The notes under the pieces: model-generated
Database searches by the model: none
What the model saw: the letters and a program-made list of their open reading frames with translations, nothing else
Told to the model about the DNA's origin: nothing
Made by a program: the position numbers and the translations under genes
Assembly (NCBI GenBank): GCA_937907595.1
Contig: CALCXL010000753.1
Coordinates: 1-23,161 of the forward strand
Direction: 5' to 3'
DNA: 23,161 nucleotides
Source of the DNA: an uncultured Pseudomonadota bacterium
GTDB lineage: Bacteria; Myxococcota_A; UBA796; UBA9615
In this document: positions 15,301 to 22,835 of the stretch, piece after piece
Numbering within the stretch: the stretch's first letter is position 1
How the letters are laid out: each line of letters begins with the position of its first letter

Positions 15301-15358
15301 AGGCCGTCTTGCGCGGTCGCGGGCCGTCTGCGAAGGTCGGCGCCCGCTCGGAGACGCC

Positions 15359-16459
15359 GTGGACCCGCTCGACGCATTCTCGCCCGACCATGACACCGCG
15401 CGCGCCCGGTTCCGTGAGGCTGCGACCGCCGCGGGCTGGACCTTGTCGACCCTCCCCCTCACCGCCACCGGCCCGGGCGGGGAGCCCCTGGGCATCGACG
15501 TCGCCTGGAAGGGCGCCGAGCAGCCCCGCCGCGCGGTCGTGGTCTCCAGCGGCACCCACGGGGTCGAGGGCTACTTCGGCTCGGCGGTGCAGCTGAGCTT
15601 GCTGGAGGGCCCCTGGTCCGCCGTCGAGCCCCCCGCGGGCGACGCCCTGGTGATGCTGCACGCCATCAACCCCTACGGCTTCGCCTGGAACCGCCGCGTC
15701 AACGAGGACAACGTCGACCTCAACCGCAACTTCCTGCTGCGCGGCCAGGCCTTCGCCGGCGTCGACGACGGCTACGTGCGCCTGGAGGGCCTGCTCAACC
15801 CGCCCTCGCCGCCCGGCGGCTTCGAGGCCTTCCTGCTGCGCGCGGTCTGGCAGATCGCCCGCACCGGCTTCGGCGCGCTCAAGGCCGCCGTGGCCGTGGG
15901 CCAGTACGAGTTCCCGAAGGGGCTGTTCTACGGCGGCTCGGGCCCCACGGAGTCCCAGCGCCTGCTCGGCGACGCCCTTCCACGCTGGTTCGGCGCCACC
16001 GAGCGCGTGCTGCACCTGGACCTGCACACCGGCATGGGCGCCTGGGGGACCTGCGCGCTGGCCGTGGCCGAGGACGAGGACAGCGACCGCGTGGGGTGGC
16101 TGGCCAGCCGCTTCGACGGCGTGGAGGGCCTGAGCGAGGCTGGCGTGCTGTACCCCATCCGCGGCGCGTTGGGCGCGTGGCTGCAGGAGCAGGTGCCCAC
16201 CTGCACCTACCTGTGCATGCTGGCCGAGTACGGCACCCACCCCCCGATCAAGGTGCTGGCGGCCTTGCGCGGGGAGAACCGCGCCGCCCACTGGGGCCAT
16301 GCCCAGGCGCCGTCCACGCTGGCGGCGAAGGCGGCCATGTTGGAGGCCTTCGCGCCCGCCGACCCGGGCTGGCGCCGCTCGGTGGTAGGTTCCGCCCTCG
16401 CCCTCGCCGAGCAGGCCCTGGCCACCCTCGACGACCCGTCGCCCCCGGAGCAGCCGTGA
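15359..16459 (+). CDS. DUF2817 family protein (M14 carboxypeptidase-like)
   Basis: The GTG at 15359 has GGAG (15350-15353) five bases upstream and gives a 366-residue protein starting MDPLDAFSPDHDTARARF. M14-like zinc features are visible: 'SGTHGVEGYFGS' with its His-x-x-Glu, 'NRRVNEDNVDLNRNFL' as the substrate-carboxylate region, and 'LHLDLHTGMG' with the third His. This matches DUF2817, a family related to M14 carboxypeptidases and succinylglutamate desuccinylases; substrates are largely unknown. There is no signal peptide, so it is probably cytoplasmic. A TTG at 15209 would add 50 Arg-rich residues through the 12-bp repeats, which I reject. The stop overlaps the hemB start (GTGA). Confidence 0.82.
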   Translation: MDPLDAFSPDHDTARARFREAATAAGWTLSTLPLTATGPGGEPLGIDVAWKGAEQPRRAVVVSSGTHGVEGYFGSAVQLSLLEGPWSAVEPPAGDALVMLHAINPYGFAWNRRVNEDNVDLNRNFLLRGQAFAGVDDGYVRLEGLLNPPSPPGGFEAFLLRAVWQIARTGFGALKAAVAVGQYEFPKGLFYGGSGPTESQRLLGDALPRWFGATERVLHLDLHTGMGAWGTCALAVAEDEDSDRVGWLASRFDGVEGLSEAGVLYPIRGALGAWLQEQVPTCTYLCMLAEYGTHPPIKVLAALRGENRAAHWGHAQAPSTLAAKAAMLEAFAPADPGWRRSVVGSALALAEQALATLDDPSPPEQP

Positions 16460-17439
16460 CCCTGTCGCTCATCGAACGCCCCCGCCGCAACCGCAAGTCC
16501 GCCGCCGTGCGGGCCTGGCACCGGGAGACGTTCCTGTCGGCCGACCACCTGGTCTGGCCGGTGTTCATCCACGACAAGGACGTCGACGAGCCCATCGGCT
16601 CCATGCCCGGCTGCTCGCGCTGGTCGCCCGCCGGCCTGGACCGCGAAGTGGCGGAGGCGATCGCCGAGGGCATCGGCGCCATCGTGCTGTTCCCGGCGGA
16701 GCCCGAGTCGTCGAAGTCCTCCCTGGGCGAGGAGTCCTGGAACCCCCAGGGCCTGGTGCAGCGCACCCTGCGGCGGCTGAAGGCGGCGTGGCCCGATCTG
16801 GTCCTCATCACCGACGTCGCCCTGGACCCCTACAGCAGCGACGGCCACGACGGCATCGTGCAGGACGGCCGCATCCTCAACGACGCCACGGTGGAGGTGC
16901 TCTGCCGGCAGGCGGTCAGCCAGGCGGAGGCGGGGGCCGACGTCATCGCGCCCAGCGACATGATGGACGGGCGCATCGGCGCGATCCGGGAGGCCCTCGA
17001 CGCGGCCGGGTTCCCCGACGTCTCCCTGCTCAGCTACACGGCGAAGTACGCCTCCGCCTTCTACGGCCCGTTCCGGGACGCGCTGGACTCCGCGCCGAAG
17101 TTCGGGGACAAGAAGACCTACCAGATGGACCCCGCCAACGTCCGCGAGGCCCTGCGGGAGGTCGCCCTGGACGAGGCTGAGGGCGCCGATCTGGTCATGG
17201 TCAAGCCCGCCGGCCCCTACCTGGACGTGATCCGGCAGGTACGCGAGGCCACGGCGCTGCCCGTGGCGGCCTACCAGGTCAGCGGGGAGTACGCGATGCT
17301 CAAGGCGGCGTCGCAGAATGGTTGGCTGGACGAGCGCCGGGTGGTGCTGGAGTCGCTGCTGGCGATCCGGCGCGCGGGCGCCGATGTGATCTTCACGTAC
17401 TACGCGCGCCAGGCGGCGGGCTGGTTGAAGGAGGCCTGA
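16456..17439 (+). CDS. hemB: Delta-aminolevulinic acid dehydratase (porphobilinogen synthase)
   Basis: This 327-residue HemB condenses two 5-aminolevulinate molecules to porphobilinogen in heme synthesis. The two active-site lysines are Lys197 (SYTAKYASAFYGPFR) and the Schiff-base Lys250 (MVKPAGPYLD). Also present are 'RRNRKSAAVRAW' near the N-terminus, 'PSDMMDGRIGAIREALD' and 'KKTYQMDPAN'. The metal segment reads DVALDPYSSDGHDG (120-133), with Asp rather than the Cys triad of zinc enzymes, so this is the Mg-type or zinc-independent class. The length is normal. The GTG start overlaps the DUF2817 stop. The SDR gene begins one base after its stop. Confidence 0.97.
   Translation: MTLSLIERPRRNRKSAAVRAWHRETFLSADHLVWPVFIHDKDVDEPIGSMPGCSRWSPAGLDREVAEAIAEGIGAIVLFPAEPESSKSSLGEESWNPQGLVQRTLRRLKAAWPDLVLITDVALDPYSSDGHDGIVQDGRILNDATVEVLCRQAVSQAEAGADVIAPSDMMDGRIGAIREALDAAGFPDVSLLSYTAKYASAFYGPFRDALDSAPKFGDKKTYQMDPANVREALREVALDEAEGADLVMVKPAGPYLDVIRQVREATALPVAAYQVSGEYAMLKAASQNGWLDERRVVLESLLAIRRAGADVIFTYYARQAAGWLKEA
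17430..17434 (+). promoter_or_regulatory. Ribosome binding site for the SDR gene
   Basis: GGAGG within the end of hemB lies 6 bases before the GTG at 17441. It fixes that start and shows translation is organised as an operon. Confidence 0.7.
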
Positions 17440-17440
17440 C

Positions 17441-18184
17441 GTGCTGAAGCGGGCGATGGTGATCGGGGCGTCGAGCGGGATGGGCGAGCAGCTTTGCCGC
17501 GTCCTCGCGCGCGAGGGATTTCACGTGGCGATGATCGCCCGGCGGCAGGACCGGCTGGACGCGCTGCGCAAGGAGCTGCAGGAGGCGTGGCCCGACCGCA
17601 CCTTCGTGGAGTACGTGCACGACGTGCGGCAGACCGAGCTGGTGCCCGAGCTGTTCGAGCGCGCGACGAAGGCGATGGATGGCTGCGACCTGGTCGTCTA
17701 CGCCGCCGGCGTCATGCCCGCGGTGGGCCCCGACGAGTTCGACACCGCCCTGGACAAGCTGATCATCGACGTCAACGTCACCGGCGGCATGGCCTGGCTC
17801 AACGCCGCCGCGACGCGCTTTCAGGCGATGGGTGCGGGCACGATCGTCGGCATCTCCAGCGTGGCCGGGGACCGGGGACGGCGCGGCTCGCCGGCCTACT
17901 GCGCCAGCAAGGCGGCCTTCACGACCTACCTGGAGGCGCTGCGCAACCGGTTGGCGGTGCAGGGCGTCGACGTCGTCACCATCAAGCCCGGCCCCGTGGC
18001 CACGCCCATGACCGAGGGCCTGGAGGGCCTGCCGATGATCATCGGGGTGGAGGACGCCGCGGAGCAGATCTGGAAGGCCATCGCCGCCCGCGCCACCACC
18101 CGGTACATCCCGGCGCAGTGGGGCCCGATCATGACCGCCATCCGCCACATCCCCAGCGTGATCTTCCGCCGGATGTCGATCTGA
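17441..18184 (+). CDS. Short-chain dehydrogenase/reductase, DprE2-like
   Basis: This 247-residue classical SDR has the nucleotide-binding motif GASSGMG (9-15), VYAAG (86-90) in place of NNAG, Asn112, Ser139/140, and the catalytic Tyr153 and Lys157 (YCASK). PGPVATPM (183-190) is the usual post-catalytic loop. It overlaps by one base (TGATG) with a DprE1-like flavoprotein. In mycobacteria DprE1 and the SDR DprE2 together epimerise decaprenyl-phospho-ribose to arabinose through a keto intermediate, so this gene is a good DprE2-type partner. The order (SDR first) is the reverse of dprE1-dprE2. The actual substrate is inferred, since arabinan is not expected in this kind of organism; another polyprenyl-phosphate sugar or lipid is plausible. 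Confidence 0.85.
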   Translation: MLKRAMVIGASSGMGEQLCRVLAREGFHVAMIARRQDRLDALRKELQEAWPDRTFVEYVHDVRQTELVPELFERATKAMDGCDLVVYAAGVMPAVGPDEFDTALDKLIIDVNVTGGMAWLNAAATRFQAMGAGTIVGISSVAGDRGRRGSPAYCASKAAFTTYLEALRNRLAVQGVDVVTIKPGPVATPMTEGLEGLPMIIGVEDAAEQIWKAIAARATTRYIPAQWGPIMTAIRHIPSVIFRRMSI

Positions 18185-19587
18185 TGGAGACCACGCTGCA
18201 GGGGGTCGAAGGCTGGGGGCTGAGCACCCGCTCGCTGGGCCACGTCGCCCGCCCCCAGTCGATGGAGGAGGTGGCTGGAGCCTTCGCCCTGGCCCGGGAG
18301 CGCGGCTGGACCGTGGGCCTGCGCGGGGCCGGCCGCAGCTACGGCGACGCGTCGCAGAACGAGGGCGCGCTGGTCCTGGATCTGCAGGACGTCGACCGCA
18401 TCCACGAGTGGGATCCGGAGAGCGGCGTGGCGCGGGTGGATCCCGGCGTGACGGTGCGCGGGCTGTGGGAGCGCGTGGTGGTGGACGGCTGGTGGCCCAA
18501 GGTCGTGTCGGGGACGATGACCCCCACCATCGGCGGCGCGGCGGCCATGAACATCCACGGCAAGAACGCGTGGAAGGCCGGCACCATCGGCGACCACATC
18601 CGCTCCTTCCGCCTGCTGACCCCCAGCGGCGACGACCTGCTCTGCTCCCGGGAGGAGAACGCCGCCCTGTTCCACGGCGCCATCGGCGGGTTCGGCGAGC
18701 TGGGCGTGATGCACGACATCACCATCGCCAACCAGTTCGTCGGGTCGGGGCGGGTGATGGAGTACCCCTACGCGCTGCCCCATCTGGACGCGATGTTCGA
18801 CCGCTTCGAGCAGCTCACCGGCGAGTTCGACTACTGCGTGGGCTGGATCGACGCCTTCGCCACCGGAAAGAGCCTGGGCCGCGGGCAGATCCACACCGCC
18901 CGCTACCTGAGCGCTCAGGAGGACCCCGCGGGCCTGAACATGCGCTCCCCCGCGCACCAACGCCTGCCCGAGGTCATCCTCGGCTTCCCCAAGAAGCACC
19001 TGTGGCGCTTCGTGCGGCCCTTCGCCTTCCCCCTGGGCATGCGCGCCATCAACCTGGCGAAGGTGATCAGCGGACAGATCCTGCCCGGCTCGTCCCGGCC
19101 CTACCTGCAATCGCACGCCGGCTTCCACTTCCTGCTCGACTTCGTGCCCGACTGGAAGCTGATGCACGGCCGCGGCGGCCTGATCCAGTGGCAGCCCTTC
19201 GTGCCCGCCGATCGCGCCCGCGAGGTGTTCCGGCGGGTGCTGACCATGCAGCAGGAGCGCGGCATGGTGAACTGGCTGACGGTGCTCAAGCGGCACCGCC
19301 CCGACCCCTTCCTGCTCACCCACGGGCTGGACGGCTGGTCCCTGGCCCAGGACTTCAACGTCACGCCCCGGAACCGCCAGGCGCTGTGGCAGCTCTGCCA
19401 CGACATGACGGAGGTGGTGCTGGAGGCCGGCGGCCGCTTCTACCCGGCCAAGGACGCCACGCTCACCGCGTCGCAGTACCAGCGCTCCCTGGGCCAGGAC
19501 CGGCTGAGCGCCTTCCGCGCGCTCAAGCAGCAGGTGGACCCGCAGGGCCTCCTGCAGACCAACCTGTACCGGCGGCTGATGCTCTGA
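18184..19587 (+). CDS. FAD-linked oxidoreductase, DprE1-like
   Basis: This 467-residue protein has a vanillyl-alcohol-oxidase type FAD domain: GAGRSYGDASQNEGALVLD (48-66), VSGTMTPTIGGAAAMNIHGKN (108-128) and GAIGGFGELGV (165-175). These and the C-terminal pattern 'LTVLKRH...GWSLAQDF...RFYPAKD...LYRRL' match decaprenylphosphoryl-ribose oxidase. Lys423 corresponds to the conserved active-site Lys. The position of the benzothiazinone-reactive Cys is Ala388 (GWSLAQDF versus GWNxCVDF), so the enzyme should not be trapped by that drug class. The ATG at 18184 overlaps the SDR stop. The SDR/flavoprotein pair probably performs a two-step epimerisation. It is the last gene before a convergent hairpin. 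Confidence 0.88.
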   Translation: METTLQGVEGWGLSTRSLGHVARPQSMEEVAGAFALARERGWTVGLRGAGRSYGDASQNEGALVLDLQDVDRIHEWDPESGVARVDPGVTVRGLWERVVVDGWWPKVVSGTMTPTIGGAAAMNIHGKNAWKAGTIGDHIRSFRLLTPSGDDLLCSREENAALFHGAIGGFGELGVMHDITIANQFVGSGRVMEYPYALPHLDAMFDRFEQLTGEFDYCVGWIDAFATGKSLGRGQIHTARYLSAQEDPAGLNMRSPAHQRLPEVILGFPKKHLWRFVRPFAFPLGMRAINLAKVISGQILPGSSRPYLQSHAGFHFLLDFVPDWKLMHGRGGLIQWQPFVPADRAREVFRRVLTMQQERGMVNWLTVLKRHRPDPFLLTHGLDGWSLAQDFNVTPRNRQALWQLCHDMTEVVLEAGGRFYPAKDATLTASQYQRSLGQDRLSAFRALKQQVDPQGLLQTNLYRRLML

Positions 19588-19617
19588 TTGCGGCCCGGCT
19601 CGTGGCCGGGTCGATCA
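19585..19617. terminator. Hairpin between convergent genes
   Basis: CCCGGC (19594-19599) pairs with GCCGGG (19605-19610) around a 5-base loop. TGAT (19585-19588) can also pair with ATCA (19614-19617) at the base. It spans the 27-base gap between the DprE1-like gene and the SlyD-like gene and includes parts of both stop codons. There is no T-run. Confidence 0.45.
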
Positions 19618-20112
19618 GTGGTGGTGGCCGGCGTGCCCGTCGGGGCCGTGCGGGTGGCCGTGGGCCAGCTCGTCCTCGGTGGGGGCGCGCAGCCGCTCGA
19701 TCGTCACGTCGAAGTGCAGCTCCACCCCGGCCAGGGGGTGGTCGTCGCTGATGTAGACCGCCTCGTCGTCCAGCTCCACCACCCACACGGGGGTGACGTC
19801 GCCGTCGTCGTCCTGCACCACGAAGTGCATGCCCACCTCCAGGTCGGCGTCGTCGGGGAACTCGCTGCGCTCGACCCGCTGCGCCTCGCCGCTGGCCTCG
19901 CCGTAGCCGTCCTCGGGGGCGACCACGACCTGCACGTTGTCGCCGACGGCCTTGCCCGTGAGCTCCCGCTCCAGGCCGGGCACGATGTTGGAGGCGCCGT
20001 GCAGGTAGACCAGCGGGTCCCCGGGCTCGGACGCGTCGAGCACTTCGCCGTCGGCTGCCTTGAGGGTGTACTGGCAGAGAACGACGACGCCGTCGGCCAC
20101 GAGATCGGACAT
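19615..20112 (-). CDS. slyD: FKBP-type peptidyl-prolyl isomerase, SlyD-like, with His-rich tail
   Basis: This 165-residue protein starts at ATG 20112 with GGGAG seven bases upstream. The FKBP core is clear: 'VVLCQYTLKAADGEVLDAS' (10-28), 'PLVYLHGASNIVPGLERELTG' (33-53), 'APEDGYGE' (65-72), the inserted chaperone flap about 72-125, and 'HPLAGVELHFDVTIERLR' (125-142). The tail 151-165 (HGHPHGPDGHAGHHH) is a metal-binding His stretch as in SlyD, where it binds nickel and supports hydrogenase maturation. Proline isomerisation and chaperone roles in the cytoplasm follow from the family. It is divergent from the hydrolase gene, with a 49-base shared upstream region. Confidence 0.93.
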   Translation of the reverse strand: MSDLVADGVVVLCQYTLKAADGEVLDASEPGDPLVYLHGASNIVPGLERELTGKAVGDNVQVVVAPEDGYGEASGEAQRVERSEFPDDADLEVGMHFVVQDDDGDVTPVWVVELDDEAVYISDDHPLAGVELHFDVTIERLRAPTEDELAHGHPHGPDGHAGHHH

Positions 20113-20161
20113 GGAAAAGGCTCCCGGTTGAAGAAGGCGCGGACGGTAGCATGCGTCCACC

Positions 20162-22096
20162 GTGCGCTTCCTGCCCTTGACCCTGCTGTTGGCCGCCTGC
20201 CCGCCCGCCGATCCCCCCGCCGGGGAGGACCCCACCCGGGGCGCGCAGGTGCGCATGGACTTCGACGGCGGCGGATTCTGGGACGCGCCGCTGCCCTCGT
20301 CCCACCGCTTCGCCGAGGGGCGCCTGGACCTGAGCGGTTACCCCAACCCCGACGGCGTGGCCCTGGTCGCCGATCTGCTGGCCCTGGCCGACGGCGAACT
20401 CGAGGGCGCGGGCACGACCTCGGAGATCACGTTCCGCCTGGGGGTGCCGCCCCGCCTGGACTCCCTGCCCGACCTGGCCGGCACGCTGGACGCAGACGCC
20501 GCGGTCTTCCTCGTCGACGTCGACCGCGCCTCCCCCCATTTCGGTCGGCGGGTGCCCGTGGACGTGGCCTTCACCACCGACGCCTCGCCCTTCGGCGACA
20601 CGGACCTGCTGTCCCTGCTGCCGCTGCAGGGCGTGCCGATGAGGGCCTCCACCGCTCACGCGGCCGTCGTCACCCGCGATCTGCTGGACTGGCAGGGCGC
20701 GTCCTTCGGCCACTCGCCGGTGCTGGACGGCGCGGACCTGCCCCCCGGCTACGCCGACGCCCTGGACGCCCTGGAGGAGTTGGGGCTGCCCCGGGAGCGC
20801 GTGGCCGGACTGGCCGCCTTCACCACCCAGGATCCCCAAAGGGGCCTGCGCGCGGTGCACGCCGACCTGCTCCAGCAGCCCCCCCCGGTCCCCACCGCCC
20901 TGCTCCCCACCCGCGACTACCCCGGCTACTGCGTGTTCGAGGCGGCGGTCGACGTCCCGGTCTACCAGCGGGGCGAGCCCCCCTTTGAGTCCGAGGGCGG
21001 GACGTTCGTGTGGGACGGCGGCAGCCCGGTCGTGCAGGGCCACGAGACCGCACGGATCGTGGTGACGGTCCCCCGGGGGGAGGCGCCGGCGGCGGGCTGG
21101 CCGGTGGTGGCCTTCGTGCGGACCGGCGGGGGAGGGGACGTGCCCCTGGTCGACCGCGGGGTGCGGGACGGAGAGGGTGTCTCCCAGCCGGGAACGGGCT
21201 ACGCCGCCGACTTCGCGCAGGTCGGCTTCGCGGGGATCAGCGTCGACGGCCCCCACGGCGGGCTGCGCAACGTCACCGGGCGCGACGAGCAGTTCCTCAT
21301 GTTCAACATCAGCAACCCCGGCGCCATGCGCGACAACGTGCGGCAGTCCGCGCTGGAGCTGACGCTGATCCCGCACCTCCTCGACGGCCTGCAGGCCCCG
21401 GGCTGCGAGGGCGCACCCGCCGCCTTCGACGTCGAGCACCTGGCGCTCTTCGGGCACAGCATGGGCGCGACGATCGGCCCGCTCACCCTGGCCCTGGAGC
21501 CCCGCTTCGGCGCGGCGGTCTTCTCCGGCGCGGGGGGCTCGTGGATCCACAACGTCGTGCACAAGCAGAGCCCCCTGGAGGTGCGTCCCCTTGCGGAGGC
21601 CATGCTCCAGTACGCCCGCTACGGCCGCAGCCTGTCCCAGGAGGACCCGGTGCTGTCGCTGCTGCAGTGGGCGGGGGAGTCGGCCGACCCGCCGGTCTGG
21701 GCGCCCGCGGTCGCGGCCCACGGCACCCACCTGCTGATGCTGCAGGGCATCGTCGACACCTACATCCTGCCGCCCATGGCCAACGCCCTCAGCCTGCCCC
21801 TGGGCCTGGACCTGGTCGGGCCGGCCCTGGACGTCGACGAGCCCCGCTTGAACGCCCACCGCCCCCTGGGCGACCTGCTCGATTTCGGGACCGGCGTGGC
21901 GAGGTCGCTGCCCTACGAGCCCAGCGGTCGCAGCGGCGCCGTCGTCCAGTACGCCGAAGACGGGGTGGAGGACGGGCACGAGGTCGCTTTCCAGCGACTG
22001 GAGGCGCGACGGCAGGTGCGCTGCTTCCTGGCCGACTTCGCGGCTGATCGCTCCCCGCGGGTCACGGGGGGTGCGGCCGGGGATCCCTGCCCCTGA
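20162..22096 (+). CDS. Alpha/beta-hydrolase lipoprotein, lipase/esterase-like
   Basis: This 644-residue protein begins with GTG 20162 and a lipoprotein signal MRFLPLTLLLAAC (lipobox LAAC, Cys13) and Pro-rich linker. The N-terminal 300 residues carry strand-rich sequence with 'DAPLPSSHRF' and 'LDLSGYPNP', reminiscent of the N-terminal domain of bacterial 'virulence factor' lipases. The catalytic domain follows: 'GWPVVAFVRTGGGG' as likely oxyanion region, nucleophile elbow GHSMG with Ser433, 'QGIVDTYILP' with candidate acid Asp532, and 'DGHEVAFQ' with candidate His606. It is predicted to be lipid-anchored outside the cytoplasm. The substrate is unknown. The ribosome site before GTG is weak. The gene converges on the dioxygenase-like gene. 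Confidence 0.85.
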   Translation: MRFLPLTLLLAACPPADPPAGEDPTRGAQVRMDFDGGGFWDAPLPSSHRFAEGRLDLSGYPNPDGVALVADLLALADGELEGAGTTSEITFRLGVPPRLDSLPDLAGTLDADAAVFLVDVDRASPHFGRRVPVDVAFTTDASPFGDTDLLSLLPLQGVPMRASTAHAAVVTRDLLDWQGASFGHSPVLDGADLPPGYADALDALEELGLPRERVAGLAAFTTQDPQRGLRAVHADLLQQPPPVPTALLPTRDYPGYCVFEAAVDVPVYQRGEPPFESEGGTFVWDGGSPVVQGHETARIVVTVPRGEAPAAGWPVVAFVRTGGGGDVPLVDRGVRDGEGVSQPGTGYAADFAQVGFAGISVDGPHGGLRNVTGRDEQFLMFNISNPGAMRDNVRQSALELTLIPHLLDGLQAPGCEGAPAAFDVEHLALFGHSMGATIGPLTLALEPRFGAAVFSGAGGSWIHNVVHKQSPLEVRPLAEAMLQYARYGRSLSQEDPVLSLLQWAGESADPPVWAPAVAAHGTHLLMLQGIVDTYILPPMANALSLPLGLDLVGPALDVDEPRLNAHRPLGDLLDFGTGVARSLPYEPSGRSGAVVQYAEDGVEDGHEVAFQRLEARRQVRCFLADFAADRSPRVTGGAAGDPCP

Positions 22097-22115
22097 TCGG
22101 AGCGCCGGCGATCCC

Positions 22116-22128
22116 CGGAGCGGCTCCG
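22116..22128. terminator. Short hairpin between convergent genes
   Basis: CGGAG (22116-22120) and CTCCG (22124-22128) pair around CGG in the 33-base gap between the hydrolase and dioxygenase genes. The stem is only 5 bp and lacks a T-run, so termination here is a weak inference. Confidence 0.3.
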
Positions 22129-22129
22129 C

Positions 22130-22783
22130 CTACCGCTGCGGCTCCAATACGACATCGAAGCGCACGATCAGGCCGCCGTCCCCGTCGTCGAAGAGGGGCT
22201 GGGCCATGGCGTGGGTGGCGTACTCGTCCAGATCGATCCAGGGGTCGTCTTCGAAGTAGCTCTGCGTCGTCACGTCGGCGTGTCCCGGGGCCCCCACCTT
22301 GAAGTGCAGGTGCGCGGGGCGGTAGACGCCGGCCTCGCTGTAGCGCCCGGGCAGCAGGGTGACGAAGGCCCAGCGCCCCTCGGCGTCGGTCCGGGTGCGC
22401 CCCCGGAACTCGAAGGCCTCCGAGTCGGTGTCGTAGGCGCCCGCCGGGCCGCAGTGCCACAGATCCACTGTGGCGTCGGCCAGGGGCACCGAGCACCCGG
22501 CGCCGAAGACCCGCCCCTCCACGCGCAGGCTGGTCCCCGCCTCGTCGAACACGTTGAGGTCGCTGCGCAGGGGCGCGTCGGCGCGCCAGTAGGGGCCCTC
22601 CACGTCCGCGGGGGTGGGCTCGCAAGGGGAGGGGAGGGCCTCGGGCGGGAGCTGGTCGGCCGGGTGGACCGGGAGCGCGCATCCGGCGGCGGACGGCTCG
22701 CAGTCCACCGACGGGCAGCCGAGCAACCCCGTCGCGGCGACCAGGGCGGCGCCTTGCAGGACTTCGCGGCGGGAGGCGGGCAT
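22130..22783 (-). CDS. Intradiol ring-cleavage dioxygenase-like Tat lipoprotein
   Basis: This 217-residue protein starts at ATG 22783, with GGAG four bases upstream. The N-terminus MPASRREVLQGAALVAATGLLGC combines a twin-arginine SRREVL motif with a lipobox LLGC (Cys23), so it is likely exported folded and lipid-anchored. The domain matches intradiol dioxygenases: VEGPYWR (61-67), 'ATVDLWHCGPAGAYD' (104-118), 'TDAEGRWAFVTLLPGRY' (132-148) and RPAHLHF (155-161). The non-heme Fe(III) ligand set would be Tyr117, Tyr148, His158 and His160, all present. Cytoplasmic relatives open catechol or protocatechuate rings; exported members are less well characterised. It lies 52 bases downstream of the selenoprotein gene on the same strand. 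Confidence 0.87.
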   Translation of the reverse strand: MPASRREVLQGAALVAATGLLGCPSVDCEPSAAGCALPVHPADQLPPEALPSPCEPTPADVEGPYWRADAPLRSDLNVFDEAGTSLRVEGRVFGAGCSVPLADATVDLWHCGPAGAYDTDSEAFEFRGRTRTDAEGRWAFVTLLPGRYSEAGVYRPAHLHFKVGAPGHADVTTQSYFEDDPWIDLDEYATHAMAQPLFDDGDGGLIVRFDVVLEPQR

Positions 22784-22835
22784 GGGGCTCCGATCAGCTC
22801 GCCGCTCGGGGATCGAGGGCCGCCCGGGGGCGCGA

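Noticed and set aside
15209..15358. N-terminal extension of DUF2817 through DRSP repeats from a TTG at 15209
   Set aside because: GTG 15359 has a good GGAG at the right distance, and the extension is Arg-rich with no family match.
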